Source: Paenibacillaceae bacterium
GTDB taxonomy: Bacteria > Bacillota > Bacilli > Paenibacillales > Paenibacillaceae
Reading direction: 5' to 3'
Assembly (NCBI GenBank): GCA_004134985.1
Contig: REGQ01000058.1
Span: forward strand, 403,102-467,101
Length of the DNA stretch: 64,000 nucleotides
Part shown: positions 41,599 through 51,211 of the stretch, one piece after another
Layout: each line of letters begins with the position of its first letter
Numbering within the stretch: position 1 is the first letter of the stretch
Position numbers and translations under genes: made by a program
Notes under the pieces: generated by a model
The model's database searches: none
The model's input: the letters and a program-made list of their open reading frames with translations, nothing else
Told to the model about the DNA's origin: nothing

Positions 41599-41862
41599 TT
41601 ACTTCTTCAGAATGCCAATCATCAGACATGTGACGCCTGCCAACACCCATACAAACTTACCTGCAGAGAGCTTGTCAGACAATCCAACAAGACCGATCGT
41701 TGTCGTAGCGATCAAAATAATCGGTCCGACAAGCGCCAGCGAGGAGTTGATAACAAGCGCCTTCTCGATTTGGTTAAATCGCAGCATCAACAACGCGGCA
41801 CTTATTTCAATGCTGCCTGACAACAGGCGAAGCAGTGCCATCATGAGTACTACTTTGCTCAT
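41599..41862 (-). CDS. yqhV: YqhV-like DUF2619 membrane protein
   Basis: 87 residues with three hydrophobic helices (VVLMMALLRLLSGSIEISAALLML, ALVINSSLALVGPIILIATTTIGLVGL, FVWVLAGVTCLMIGILKK). DUF2619 proteins precede spoIIIAA in B. subtilis as well. No function is known; being just upstream of spoIIIA it may or may not be read with it, since a sigma-E promoter lies between them. Confidence 0.85.
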   Translation of the reverse strand: MSKVVLMMALLRLLSGSIEISAALLMLRFNQIEKALVINSSLALVGPIILIATTTIGLVGLSDKLSAGKFVWVLAGVTCLMIGILKK

Positions 41863-42010
41863 CTTTAGCCACCCTTTCCTGATCCTTATAGCAAATGTAT
41901 GACGGCTTGTCTGATTTTAGGATAAACAGGGCACCAGCCCCCTAGAAAATGCATATAGTGCAGCATGGGATCGCATCAACCCAAAACGATCAGGCAAGGA
42001 GAGTTGAACA

Positions 42011-42847
42011 ATGGAAGCAACCCCGCACGGGGCGTGGCATCAACGGCTGCTCGATCCATCAGGAGTGCGTGAGCATCTTCAACTGCCCGAGATACAAGGA
42101 CAAACAATGGTCATTGATAAAGGACTTGGTAAGCACGCATTCGCTGACTTGCTAGAAACAGCGGCGCCTTACATTCAGTTTATTAAACTTGGCTTCGGCA
42201 CTTCTCCGCTCTATGAGGAACCATTGCTGCGCAGCAAAATCCAACAGGCCACAGATGCCGGGATTATCATTTCCCCTGGCGGCACCCTGCTGGAGATGGC
42301 GGTTTACCAGCAAGAAACCGCCGCTTTTTTTCGCTCGCTAGTAACATTGGGATTTACCGGTGTAGAAATATCCGATGGAACGATCGAGATCAGCAGACAG
42401 CAGCGGACGGAACTCATTAAGGAAGGCATACGGCATGGGCTATGTGTCGTGACGGAATACGGGAAGAAAACGGCGGGTACGTTGATCGATCCATTCGACT
42501 TTGCGAAGACGGCTGAAGCGGATCTGGAGGCGGGAGCGGAATATGTCATTGTCGAAGCACGCGAATCCGGCGTTGACATCGGCTTGTTCGATTCGGTGGG
42601 AAACTGCAGAGAGGATTTATTCGATCAGCTGCTGCGACGGCTGCCCGGCACTTCGCGGATTATGTGGGAGGCCCCGCTGAAGTCTCAGCAAGCATTTCTT
42701 CTTAAATCATTAGGCAGCAATATCCATCTGGGCAACATCGCCCCTTCGGACGTGCTATCACTGGAGGCGATGCGCAGAGGACTGCGGTCCGACACATTCC
42801 CTGAGACAGAAGCGGTTGTCCCCGAACCTGTGCTGTATATGATCTGA
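42011..42847 (+). CDS. ComA-like phosphosulfolactate synthase
   Basis: 278 residues. The family adds sulfite to phosphoenolpyruvate to give phosphosulfolactate, a precursor of coenzyme M in archaea and of sulfolactate in B. subtilis spores. TIM-barrel features: TMVIDKGLGKHAFADLLETAAPYIQFIKLGFGTSPLY, GIIISPGGTLLEMA, GFTGVEISDGTIEI and EYVIVEARESGVDIGLFDSVGN. In a sporulating host, making sulfolactate as a spore component is plausible but not shown. Start ATG follows AAGGAGAG. Stands alone, convergent to nothing nearby. Confidence 0.85.
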   Translation: MEATPHGAWHQRLLDPSGVREHLQLPEIQGQTMVIDKGLGKHAFADLLETAAPYIQFIKLGFGTSPLYEEPLLRSKIQQATDAGIIISPGGTLLEMAVYQQETAAFFRSLVTLGFTGVEISDGTIEISRQQRTELIKEGIRHGLCVVTEYGKKTAGTLIDPFDFAKTAEADLEAGAEYVIVEARESGVDIGLFDSVGNCREDLFDQLLRRLPGTSRIMWEAPLKSQQAFLLKSLGSNIHLGNIAPSDVLSLEAMRRGLRSDTFPETEAVVPEPVLYMI

Positions 42848-42939
42848 ACACCAACGCGCTCGGCATAAATCGCTGAATGGGACATACATTGGACTAAAGA
42901 AATTAATTTCAATGATGTTCTATGAACGGGAGAATGTGC

Positions 42940-43404
42940 ATGAGCGGAGAAACCATCCTCGTTGCCCTTATTGTGATCGGTTTGATCGGAAAATCGCCTA
43001 TTATTTCGACTGCTGCCTGCACTTTGCTCATTGTCAAACTTCTGCATCTTGATCGTTATTTGCCATCCATCGAACGACGGGGGCTAGAGCTCGGGTTGCT
43101 GTTCCTAACCTTCAGTGTGCTTGTCCCTTTCGCGGCAGGGCGCGTGCAATCAAAAGAAATTATGGCGGCGCTAACCTCCTGGCCCGGCTGGCTGGCGCTT
43201 GCCGGCGGCGCAATTGCAACCTATGTGAACAGCAAAGGCTTAGAAATGCTGAAGCTGGACCCGCAACTTATTGTCGGACTGGTCATCGGCTCGATTCTCG
43301 GCATTGTTTTTTTTCGCGGCATCCCTGTAGGACCGTTGATGGCAGCTGGCATTACAGCCATTCTATACAAGCTGTTCTCCTTGATCTACGACCGGATTGG
43401 ATAG
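42940..43404 (+). CDS. DUF441 (YtwI/YeaL-type) membrane protein
   Basis: 154 residues with four to five hydrophobic helices ([107 protein letters not shown]). The family is conserved from Bacillus to proteobacteria with unknown function; the IP.GPL.AAGI motif is diagnostic. ATG at 42940 is preferred because CGGGAG precedes it at 7 bases. Confidence 0.85.
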   Translation: MSGETILVALIVIGLIGKSPIISTAACTLLIVKLLHLDRYLPSIERRGLELGLLFLTFSVLVPFAAGRVQSKEIMAALTSWPGWLALAGGAIATYVNSKGLEMLKLDPQLIVGLVIGSILGIVFFRGIPVGPLMAAGITAILYKLFSLIYDRIG

Positions 43405-43456
43405 AGAGAGGATTGGGGAAGGAATTGACGGAGCGCCGACCATGAGAGGACGAAAC

Positions 43457-43500
43457 AAAAAAGCAGCATGCGAACCAATTCTGGTTTGCATGCTGCTTTT
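43457..43500 (+). terminator. Bidirectional terminator between DUF441 gene and aspartokinase
   Basis: AAAAAGCAGCATGC and GCATGCTGCTTTTT form a 14-bp stem with an inner ACCA/TGGT pairing, giving A and T tracts on both sides. It serves both convergent genes. Confidence 0.92.
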
Positions 43501-43506
43501 GACCTA

Positions 43507-44760
43507 TTATCTGCGGTCTTGCGGACCGCCGACAAACACTTGTTCATTTGTATCCAGTCCATAGGCCGTATGCAGCGCCCGCACAACCTCTTGCAGCGCT
43601 GGTGCTTCAATGACACAGGAGGCCTTAATTTCCGATGTGCTGACCATTTTAATGCTGACGCCAAGTTTGGAAATCGCTTCGAACATTTTCGCTGCCACGC
43701 CTGGATGGCTGACCATGCCTGCACCAACAATGGACACTTTGACCAAACCGATTTCCGAGCTGGCTTTACGATAGGGTACGACCGTGCGAATATTTTCAAC
43801 GACGGCGAGCGCTTTATCTTTGTCTTTGGCAGATACGGTGAATGAGAAGTCTGCCTTGCCCTCCATTACCCCGCTTTGCACAATAATATCTACATCGATG
43901 GAGTTTTCCGCCAATGCCCCGAATACGTTCGCCAAGACGCCAGGAATGTCCTGTACGCCCATGATGCTGATTCTTGCCACATCTTTATCAAATGCAATGC
44001 CGCGTACGACTACCCCTTGCTCCATCACCGCGTCCTCCTTCACATACGTTCCTTCATTATGCGTAAAGCTGGATCTGACAACCAGACATACATTGTTATG
44101 CTTTGCATATTCAACTGCACGGGGATGCAGGACAGCTGCGCCCAGGTTGGCCAGCTCCAACATCTCGTCATATGAGATCTCATCGAGTTTTCTTGCGCAT
44201 TTAACTACACGAGGGTCTGTGGAATACACGCCGTCAACATCCGTATATATTTCACAAAGATCCGCATTGATCGCGGCTGCCAGTGCAACTGCCGTCGTAT
44301 CGGACCCGCCCCGTCCGAGCGTTGTAATCTCGCCTTCTTCGGACATGGCCTGAAACCCGGCTACTACAATGATATTGCCTTCCTCCAGCGATTTGAAAAT
44401 CCGCTCGGGTTGTATATCCATAATTCTCGCCTTGCCATGGACGCCATCAGTCCGGAATCCGGCCTGCCACCCTGTATATGAAACAGCTTGCTTGCCCAGA
44501 CCATGAATGGTCATTGACAGCAGAGCAACGGAAATTTGCTCACCGGTTGTCAACAGCATATCCATTTCGCGTGCCGGTGGATTCGGGTTAAGCAGCTTAG
44601 ACTGGTCGATTAAATCATCTGTTGTATCTCCCATGGCAGACACAACAACAACGATGTTGTGACCTTCCTGCTGTCTCTCCACAATCCGTTTGGCTACACG
44701 CTGCATCCGCTCTGGGCTGCCTACGGAACTACCGCCGAATTTCATCACAATTAACGACAA
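43507..44760 (-). CDS. lysC: Aspartate kinase
   Basis: 417 residues. Phosphorylates aspartate, the first step towards lysine, threonine, methionine and diaminopimelate. The kinase domain starts LIVMKFGGSSVGSPERMQRVAKRI and includes TTGEQISVALLSM and GRGGSDTTAVALAAAINADLCEIYTDVDGVYSTDP; two ACT domains follow at about 265-330 and 345-400 (KVSIVGAGMVSHPGVAAKMFEAIS). Length and architecture match the class of B. subtilis aspartokinase II, whose C-terminal part can also be made as a separate beta subunit; the symbol is given on that similarity. Confidence 0.88.
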   Translation of the reverse strand: MSLIVMKFGGSSVGSPERMQRVAKRIVERQQEGHNIVVVVSAMGDTTDDLIDQSKLLNPNPPAREMDMLLTTGEQISVALLSMTIHGLGKQAVSYTGWQAGFRTDGVHGKARIMDIQPERIFKSLEEGNIIVVAGFQAMSEEGEITTLGRGGSDTTAVALAAAINADLCEIYTDVDGVYSTDPRVVKCARKLDEISYDEMLELANLGAAVLHPRAVEYAKHNNVCLVVRSSFTHNEGTYVKEDAVMEQGVVVRGIAFDKDVARISIMGVQDIPGVLANVFGALAENSIDVDIIVQSGVMEGKADFSFTVSAKDKDKALAVVENIRTVVPYRKASSEIGLVKVSIVGAGMVSHPGVAAKMFEAISKLGVSIKMVSTSEIKASCVIEAPALQEVVRALHTAYGLDTNEQVFVGGPQDRR

Positions 44761-44916
44761 CGCTTATCCACTCCCAACCTTAACATATATATGCATCTAC
44801 CTGCTATCTACACATATCAAGATTATATTATAGCATATCTGAAAATATAATGAATACTAGCTTAATCTCATTTGAGGACCATCCGAATAATCATTTGCTG
44901 TCAGTGACTATGATAA

Positions 44917-44957
44917 CAAAAAGCCGCTTCGACCTTGTGGCCAAAAGCGGCTTTCAT
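44917..44957 (-). terminator. Terminator after efp
   Basis: On the minus strand AAAGCCGCTTTTGG pairs with the arm GAAGCGGCTTTTT, followed by GTTAT. The efp stop codon is seven bases upstream. Confidence 0.88.
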
Positions 44958-44963
44958 CTTCTG

Positions 44964-45521
44964 CTACGCCCGCGAAATATATTTGCCTTCGCGTGTATCA
45001 ATCAGCAGCACATCGTCTTCATTGATGAATAGCGGCACCTGAACATTAAGTCCAGTTTCCAGTTTGGCATTTTTCGTTGCGCCGGTAGCAGTGTTTCCTT
45101 TAATACCCGGTTCGGTCTCAACAACCTTCAGCGCCACGCTGTTCGGGATGGTGATACCGATGATTTCGCCTTTGTAGCTGGCAATATTAACGTTCATGTT
45201 TTCGAGCAAGAAGTTAATTTCCCATTCCAGCTGTTTTTTCTCCAGGTTGAACTGGTCGTATGTCTCATTGTCCATAAATGTATATTCATTGCCCGAGTTG
45301 TACAAATACTGCACTTCACGATTTTCAATGATCGCTCGTCCAATTGTTTCACCGGCGCGGAACGTTCTTTCAACGGTGTTGCCGTTGCGCAAATTTTTCA
45401 ATTTGGAGCGGACAAACGCCGCTCCTTTGCCTGGCTTGACATGCTGGAAATCAATTACAGTGAAAATGTCGCCATCTACTTCAACCGTAAGGCCTGTTTT
45501 AAAATCGTTAACTGAAATCAC
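44964..45521 (-). CDS. efp: Elongation factor P
   Basis: 185 residues. Rescues ribosomes stalled at polyproline. The KOW-like first domain carries [32 protein letters not shown], whose Lys of PGKG is the modified position, followed by two OB domains ([16 protein letters not shown], the C-terminal [29 protein letters not shown]). GTG at 45521 follows GGAGGG. pepP lies 33 bases upstream, as in many Firmicutes. Confidence 0.97.
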   Translation of the reverse strand: MISVNDFKTGLTVEVDGDIFTVIDFQHVKPGKGAAFVRSKLKNLRNGNTVERTFRAGETIGRAIIENREVQYLYNSGNEYTFMDNETYDQFNLEKKQLEWEINFLLENMNVNIASYKGEIIGITIPNSVALKVVETEPGIKGNTATGATKNAKLETGLNVQVPLFINEDDVLLIDTREGKYISRA

Positions 45522-45554
45522 TTGAGTTTCCCTCCATTTAATCACACATGTTGC

Positions 45555-46628
45555 TCATCCCAGCAGCTTCAGCTTTTTGAGTGATGAGGTCAATATTCTA
45601 ATCCCGTTGTCAGTAATGACAATATCGTCCTCGATCCGTACTCCTCCGAAACCGGGAAGATAGATGCCTGGCTCGACCGTCACCGTCATACCGGGCGTTA
45701 AAACCGTATTGCTCAGCTTAGATAGCCGGGGCGCTTCATGAATTTCCATACCAAGACCATGCCCTGTTCCATGACCAAAATTGTCTCCGTAACCGTACTT
45801 GGAAATGATGTCTCTTGTCAAGGCGTCCGCTTCTCCCCCTGTCATGCCGGCCTTAATATTCGCCAGCGCATGCAGTTGGGCTTCCAGCACGATCTCATAA
45901 ATTTCACGGTGCTTGTCAGTAGGCGTCCCGATGAATACCGTCCGTGTCAAATCCGAACAGTAGCCCTTATAGTAAGCGCCAAAATCAAGTTTGACAAATT
46001 CATTGTTGCCTAGACGACGGGAGCTTGCCACCCCATGAGGCAAAGCCGAGCGCTCACCGGATGCAACAATCGTGTCAAACGAACTGGATGTCGCTCCGCG
46101 GCTGCGCATGAACACTTCCATTTCGAGCGCGATATCCGTTTCCGCAACACCGGGTTGCAGCAACCCCAGCACATGCTCAAACGTCTCATCGGCCAACAGC
46201 GCGGCCTCCTGCATAATGGCAATCTCACTTTCGTCCTTAACCATGCGCAGTTGCTCCACCATGCCCCCAACGGGGACAAGCTTTACACCGCCAAGCGCTT
46301 CCGTCCAGACGGAATATAGACCGAAAGTAACTTCGTCCTGCTCGAAGCCAACGCTGGAAATGCCGGCATCGGACAACAGTTCTCTCACCGTCTCTATGGG
46401 CTGGGGCCCATGCTCCACAATCTGGAACGCTGTCGCCTGCTCGGCGGCTTGGCTCATATAGCGGAAGTCAGTCAAGAGCCAGCTGTGATCCGCAGTAATT
46501 AGCAGATAACCTGAAGAGCCAGTAAATCCGCTGAGATATCGGCGGTTGACCGGGTGACTGACCAGCAGCGCCTCCAACCCTCGCTCAGCGAGCTTTTCCT
46601 TTAATCGAATGACACGTTTGTCCGGCAT
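45555..46628 (-). CDS. pepP: Xaa-Pro aminopeptidase (M24)
   Basis: 357 residues, the YqhT type. A pita-bread metallopeptidase that removes an N-terminal residue before proline. Metal ligands appear in order: VKLDFGAYYKGYCSDLTRTVFIG (two Asp), GHGTGHGLGMEIHEAPRLS (His), VTVEPGIYLPGFGGVRIEDDIVI (two Glu). The N-terminal creatinase-like domain (about 1-125) is intact. Lies between aroQ and efp. Confidence 0.94.
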   Translation of the reverse strand: MPDKRVIRLKEKLAERGLEALLVSHPVNRRYLSGFTGSSGYLLITADHSWLLTDFRYMSQAAEQATAFQIVEHGPQPIETVRELLSDAGISSVGFEQDEVTFGLYSVWTEALGGVKLVPVGGMVEQLRMVKDESEIAIMQEAALLADETFEHVLGLLQPGVAETDIALEMEVFMRSRGATSSSFDTIVASGERSALPHGVASSRRLGNNEFVKLDFGAYYKGYCSDLTRTVFIGTPTDKHREIYEIVLEAQLHALANIKAGMTGGEADALTRDIISKYGYGDNFGHGTGHGLGMEIHEAPRLSKLSNTVLTPGMTVTVEPGIYLPGFGGVRIEDDIVITDNGIRILTSSLKKLKLLG

Positions 46629-46645
46629 TCTTGATCTCCTCCACC

Positions 46646-47089
46646 CTATGAATTGTCCGATAGATGTTGAACCAGCGCAGCAAGACCAAGCTCATAGCCA
46701 TAAGCGCCAAACCCGGCAATTTGTCCAAGCGCTACAGGAGCGATGACGGAGACATGACGGAAGGACTCGCGCTTATGTATGTTCGACAAATGCACTTCCA
46801 CCACAGGCAGCCCAACAGAACTGAGCGCATCACGCAGGGCATAGCTGTAATGCGTATAGGCTCCAGGATTAATGAGAATGCCATCCGCATTGCCGTACGC
46901 CTCATGAATACGGTCAATTAGCGCCCCCTCGTGGTTGGATTGATAAAACTCAATATCCACAAGCTGCTGCTTGGCAGCTTCACGCAACGCAGTCTCAATC
47001 GATTGCAAGGTCGTTGTGCCATAAACATCTGGCTCACGAACACCGAGCATATTCAAATTAGGACCATTCAATACCAATACCTTCGGCAA
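46646..47089 (-). CDS. aroQ: 3-Dehydroquinate dehydratase, type II
   Basis: 147 residues. Third step of the shikimate pathway. Signature blocks: [20 protein letters not shown], the loop Tyr and Arg there, [36 protein letters not shown] and [24 protein letters not shown] at 47089 behind GGGAGGTG starts the family-typical [10 protein letters not shown]; the upstream open frame is not conserved. Confidence 0.95.
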   Translation of the reverse strand: MPKVLVLNGPNLNMLGVREPDVYGTTTLQSIETALREAAKQQLVDIEFYQSNHEGALIDRIHEAYGNADGILINPGAYTHYSYALRDALSSVGLPVVEVHLSNIHKRESFRHVSVIAPVALGQIAGFGAYGYELGLAALVQHLSDNS

Positions 47090-47291
47090 AGCGCACCTCC
47101 CGCTTCTGAACGCACGTTCGTTACAAGTTTTTCGCATAAAGGAGAGGACTATAGTGCCGCTTTCACTCCACACGAACCGGCACCCCGCAAGTTCGGGAGC
47201 ACGGCTTTTGATCACTTGACATTTTATCACAAAAGCGAACGCTTTGAGAAGCACCTCCGGTCAGTTTTTCACTAATTTAAGCAGCATAATA

Positions 47292-47849
47292 TTATGACGG
47301 GGTTTTGGCCGGCTCGCGCGAAGCCTCATCCGTGAATTCAAATGCGATGGAAAATCCGATGAACAGTCCCCACACACAATAAAAACACAACTCTGTAATC
47401 AGCACATCCCAGCCAATACGGCGTGGCGCTGTCATCATGCCAAGCCATGGCCCTGCAGCAAACATGATGATCGCCCACCAGATGAGCCCGTAAGCGAGCC
47501 CGGTCCACGGCCCTCTTATTTTGCCAAGCACCAATTTATAAATGAGGGTAGCGATAATGGACAATACGATAAAGGCCGATATGCCCGCAACATGTCCCCA
47601 CCCTGTCATTAAAAAGGCGTGCTTGAAATACGGTTCAAGAATAAATCCTGGTATGACCGACGTAAATCGAAGCAAATAAAGCACTTCCCGAATCATTCCC
47701 CAGAACAAGCCGGCAAAAAAACCGATTTGCAGAATATACAGCCAGACGTTGGTGCGGTAGGTCTGGCCTTCGTGATTGTTGGCACGCACATTCGCTTCAT
47801 TGGTTCCTTTATTTTGTCCAACTCTGGAATCAGATCGTGCTTGCGACAT
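47292..47849 (-). CDS. yqhR: YqhR-like membrane protein
   Basis: 185 residues. After a polar Asn-rich N-terminus there are four hydrophobic segments (YILQIGFFAGLFWGMIREVLYLL, GWGHVAGISAFIVLSIIATLIYKLVLG, GLAYGLIWWAIIMFAAGPWLGM, ITELCFYCVWGLFIGFSIAFEF). Its place between aroQ and yqhQ is the same as yqhR in B. subtilis; function unknown. ATG at 47849 follows GAGGGGAGG. Confidence 0.82.
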   Translation of the reverse strand: MSQARSDSRVGQNKGTNEANVRANNHEGQTYRTNVWLYILQIGFFAGLFWGMIREVLYLLRFTSVIPGFILEPYFKHAFLMTGWGHVAGISAFIVLSIIATLIYKLVLGKIRGPWTGLAYGLIWWAIIMFAAGPWLGMMTAPRRIGWDVLITELCFYCVWGLFIGFSIAFEFTDEASREPAKTPS

Positions 47850-48041
47850 GCACAACGCCTCCCCTCTCATCTGTGTTTGACTGTGCGCGAAATGCGATGA
47901 GCAATTCATTCTATTATTGGCCTTCGTGCCATTTCCCATTCGCAAATGCGCGCCGCCTTGGCAAACGGGACGATAATGAAGTACAATAGAGACTACTGAT
48001 CGCAGCGGTCAGATGCATATAATGAGGAAGGTGACTCACTC

Positions 48042-49016
48042 TTGCCGCAAGATAAAAGTGTATACGGCGGACAGGCCGTTATTGAAGGAGTCATGTTTGC
48101 AGGCAAACATGTGAATGTGACCGCGGTTCGCCGTAAAAACAATGATATTGTGTACTATGAAGTACCAAAAACCTCGAAAAACTGGGTGCAAGCATTAAAA
48201 AAGATCCCGTTGGTGCGCGGTGTAGTCGGGCTTGTCGAATCAAGCTCTAAAGGCTCGCAGCATTTGAATTTCTCATTTGAGAACTACGCCGAGGACGAGA
48301 GTGGCGAAGAGAACAGCAAGGACAAGGCAGCAGCGCCCAAAGAGGAAGAGAAGTCTCCCTGGAATCTGACAATGATTCTTGGCGTTGCGGTAATGGGCGT
48401 TCTCTCCTTTATCGTAGGAAAGCTCGTTTTCACGCTTGTCCCCGCTACCCTGGAGCAGCTTTTGTTCGGTAATTCGTTCAACAATATTTTTCTGCACAAC
48501 CTGATCGAAGGCGTAATCAAAATTGTTTTCTTACTGTCGTATCTTTATTTTATTTCGCTCACACCATTGGTAAAACGACTGTTCCAATATCACGGCGCAG
48601 AGCATAAAGTAATAAGTGCCTATGAAGCGGGATCCGAATTGACGGTATCGAAAGTACAAAAATTTACGCGGCTGCATTATCGCTGCGGCAGCAGCTTTAT
48701 TGTCTTCTCTGTCATCGTTGGGGTTTTTGTATACTCCTTTTTCCACTGGGATAGCCTATGGGAAAGAATCTATTTGCGCATTTTGTGGCTTCCGCTTGTG
48801 CTTGGTTTGTCTTATGAGGCGCTGCGCTTAACAAATGCGGTAAGAGAGATTCCGGTGCTTCGTTTCCTCGGCTATCCTGGGCTTTGGCTGCAAAAGCTGA
48901 CGACAAAGGAACCGACAGATGAGCAAGTTGAGGTTTCCATTGCATCATTCAATCGCATGCGTGAGCTTGATCAGCAAATTTCCAATCCGCAAGGCTTGAA
49001 AAGCCAGGTCGGTTAA
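48042..49016 (+). CDS. yqhQ: YqhQ-like DUF1385 membrane protein
   Basis: 324 residues. The DUF1385 signature is present: YGGQAVIEGVMFAGKHVNVTAVRR at the N-terminus, and VKRLFQYHGAEHKVISAYEAGSELTV plus RLHYRCGSSFIVFSVIVG. Four to five membrane helices follow an acidic linker (about 80-105, EDESGEENSKDKAAAPKEEE). Conserved His and Cys residues hint at a metal site but no function is proven. TTG start behind GGAAGGTGA; divergent from yqhR. Confidence 0.88.
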   Translation: MPQDKSVYGGQAVIEGVMFAGKHVNVTAVRRKNNDIVYYEVPKTSKNWVQALKKIPLVRGVVGLVESSSKGSQHLNFSFENYAEDESGEENSKDKAAAPKEEEKSPWNLTMILGVAVMGVLSFIVGKLVFTLVPATLEQLLFGNSFNNIFLHNLIEGVIKIVFLLSYLYFISLTPLVKRLFQYHGAEHKVISAYEAGSELTVSKVQKFTRLHYRCGSSFIVFSVIVGVFVYSFFHWDSLWERIYLRILWLPLVLGLSYEALRLTNAVREIPVLRFLGYPGLWLQKLTTKEPTDEQVEVSIASFNRMRELDQQISNPQGLKSQVG

Positions 49017-49064
49017 AGCATAAACCGCTAATATTTTTTATTCTACTTTGGAAGGGTGACCCGT

Positions 49065-49367
49065 ATGAACAGATTGCGTCCGGCATTTGTAATCATTCTG
49101 GTACTGATGGTGATCGGCATCGTTGACCTGTTCCGCAGCAATCCCGGCTTTTTTCTTATTCCTGTTGTTGTGCTGGGAGCGATTTTTCTGCTTTACAAGT
49201 ACCCGCCTGGCCGTGGGCGTAATGCAGATGCAGGATCGAATACGCGAAAGTCAACAGTGAAACCTGTGCGTAATGCCCAGAACAAGCCCAAGACGCCGCG
49301 CAAGAACATCCCCTTCCGTGTTATTGAAGGGGGCAAGGATGACGAAAACTTGCCGAAATATCATTGA
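49065..49367 (+). CDS. yqhP: YqhP-like small membrane protein
   Basis: 100 residues with two adjacent hydrophobic segments (PAFVIILVLMVIGIVDLF and GFFLIPVVVLGAIFLLYKY) and a long basic, Pro- and Lys-rich tail (about 50-90). It follows yqhQ as yqhP does in B. subtilis; the identification rests mainly on this and the topology. ATG at 49065 follows AAGGGTG. Confidence 0.7.
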   Translation: MNRLRPAFVIILVLMVIGIVDLFRSNPGFFLIPVVVLGAIFLLYKYPPGRGRNADAGSNTRKSTVKPVRNAQNKPKTPRKNIPFRVIEGGKDDENLPKYH

Positions 49368-49406
49368 AACGCCATGCACAACGTTCCACAGCATAATCTT
49401 TGCTAA

Positions 49407-49455
49407 CAAAAAACAGGATTGTACAGCCGATGGCTGTGCAATCCTGTTTTTTAGT
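49407..49455 (+). terminator. Bidirectional terminator between yqhP and mntR
   Basis: AAAAAACAGGATTG pairs with CAATCCTGTTTTTT around an inner CAGCC/GGCTG hairpin, giving T tracts on both strands. Confidence 0.93.
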
Positions 49456-49466
49456 TGATAAATTGT

Positions 49467-49889
49467 CTATTCAGTATCAATATCTGAACGAACCCGGGAT
49501 AACTCGTCCATTCTGCTCGGATCTTGCTGGAAATAAGCGACCAATGTCTCGATGCATGTGATAGAATCCCAGCTCAGGTGGTGCTCAATCCCCTCTACAT
49601 CACGGTAAATATTCTCTTCCTGTACGCCAATCATCGTTAAAAACGTTTCCAGAAGCTGATGGCGATCAACCAGTCTTTTACCGATTTTTTTACCTTTATT
49701 GGTCAACACAAGACCGCGGTATTTCTCATAAATAAGATAGTTATCCTTGTCCAGTTTCTGAATCATTTTAGTTACGGACGAGGGGTGCACTTCCAACCCT
49801 TCAGCAATATCGGAGACCCGTGCATATCCTTTTTCATCAATAAGTTTATAAATTCTCTCCAAGTAGTCTTCCATGCTAGGTGTCGGCAT
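49467..49889 (-). CDS. mntR: Manganese transport regulator MntR
   Basis: 140 residues, DtxR family. With Mn(II) bound it represses manganese uptake genes. The N-terminus [17 protein letters not shown] carries Asp8 and Glu11, and [15 protein letters not shown] carries the Glu/His ligands near residues 99-103. The winged helix is [29 protein letters not shown]. There is no third SH3-like domain, as expected for MntR. Confidence 0.93.
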   Translation of the reverse strand: MPTPSMEDYLERIYKLIDEKGYARVSDIAEGLEVHPSSVTKMIQKLDKDNYLIYEKYRGLVLTNKGKKIGKRLVDRHQLLETFLTMIGVQEENIYRDVEGIEHHLSWDSITCIETLVAYFQQDPSRMDELSRVRSDIDTE

Positions 49890-50094
49890 CGAAAGAATCC
49901 CCCTAACTCGCTTTCATTCATTGTAATTCCACGATAGAACCATAATGTCGGTATCCATTGTATCATACCCTTGCTCGCTACGCCAATTAAAACCCACCTG
50001 CGCCATAATCTTGCCAGAATGAGCGAGAAATGAATGACTCACACTAAACATAGAACGCACAAAATCTTGCTCGCGCAAGCAGGAGGTTATAATT

Positions 50095-51168
50095 ATGGCG
50101 ACCGAATCCCCACCCCGTGGCCGAAAATCTACAACCGATAACCAAAACCCTTTTATTCCTGAACTCGTTTATTTTGAACCTGCTGCGCTTGATTATCCCA
50201 AAGGCAAACAAATTCATGAATGGGTTATTAAGCAGGGCATCCCGATGCGGATGACAACTTCCCATAACCGGATTACAAATCTGCCTGGGGATACGGAGCT
50301 TGCCCAATATAAGGTTGCCAAGCGAACGCTTGTGGTGGGCCTGAGGAAGACATTAACATTCGACCAATCCAAACCGTCTGCGGAATATGCCATCCCGATT
50401 GCCACCGGCTGTATGGGTCATTGCCATTATTGTTATCTGCAAACGACGCTGGGCTCCAAACCCTATATCAGGGTGTATGTTAATATTGATGAAATTATGG
50501 ATGCCGCCACCGGCTATATAGAGGAACGGGCCCCGGAGATTACCCGCTTCGAGGCGGCGTGCACCTCCGATCCCGTTGGACTTGAACCGATTACCGGCAG
50601 CTTGCGGCAACTCATTGAATACATGGGTGAGCAGCCGCTAGGGCGCTTGCGGTTCGTCACCAAATTCCACTATGTCGATTCCTTGCTCGATGCCAAGCAC
50701 AATGGCCATACCCGCATTCGCTTCAGCGTGAACAGCAAGTACGTCATCAAACATTTTGAACCGGCCACCTCGCGTTTCGAGCAGCGAATTGAAGCCGCTG
50801 GCAAAGTAGCCGCCGCTGGCTACCCGCTCGGCTTTATTATTGCTCCGATCATCTGGTACGACGGCTGGCAAGAAGGATATGCGGAATTGATTGCATCCCT
50901 CGCGCAAACCTTGCCGTCCTCGGCCACTCAAGGATTAACATTCGAACTGATCCAGCATAGGTTTACGAAGACGGCCAAAAATGTCATCGAACGCCGTTAT
51001 CCGCGAACAAAGCTGGAGATGGACATTGACAAGCGCAAATATAAATGGGGACGTTGGGGGCAAGGGAAATATGTTTACCCTGATGAACAAGCACAAGCGC
51101 TCCGCCTGTTTCTCACGGAGCGCATTTTTGAACATTTTCCAAATGCCGTAATCGATTATTTCACCTGA
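50095..51168 (+). CDS. splB: Spore photoproduct lyase
   Basis: 357 residues. A radical SAM enzyme that repairs the spore-specific thymine dimer after UV exposure. The iron-sulfur cluster cysteines are Cys106, Cys110 and Cys113 in ATGCMGHCHYCYLQTTLGSKPYIRVYVN. The C-terminal half includes RFVTKFHYVDSLLDAKHNGHTRIRFSVNS and IIWYDGWQEGYAELI. A small hairpin (CTTGC/GCAAG) lies just before the AGGAGG site. No splA gene precedes it, unlike B. subtilis. Confidence 0.95.
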   Translation: MATESPPRGRKSTTDNQNPFIPELVYFEPAALDYPKGKQIHEWVIKQGIPMRMTTSHNRITNLPGDTELAQYKVAKRTLVVGLRKTLTFDQSKPSAEYAIPIATGCMGHCHYCYLQTTLGSKPYIRVYVNIDEIMDAATGYIEERAPEITRFEAACTSDPVGLEPITGSLRQLIEYMGEQPLGRLRFVTKFHYVDSLLDAKHNGHTRIRFSVNSKYVIKHFEPATSRFEQRIEAAGKVAAAGYPLGFIIAPIIWYDGWQEGYAELIASLAQTLPSSATQGLTFELIQHRFTKTAKNVIERRYPRTKLEMDIDKRKYKWGRWGQGKYVYPDEQAQALRLFLTERIFEHFPNAVIDYFT

Positions 51169-51211
51169 TTCCCGGCTTGTTTAACCCTGCTGGCTTCGCA
51201 TCCAGACAACA

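Noticed and set aside
44761..44916. Lysine riboswitch before aspartokinase
   Set aside because: Only about 150 bases lie between the efp terminator and the gene, the region is AT-rich with no terminator near the start codon, and no L-box landmarks were found.
50010..50094. Sigma-G promoter for splB
   Set aside because: GAATGA and CATAGAA are present but their spacing (11 or 25) does not fit the required 17-18 bases.
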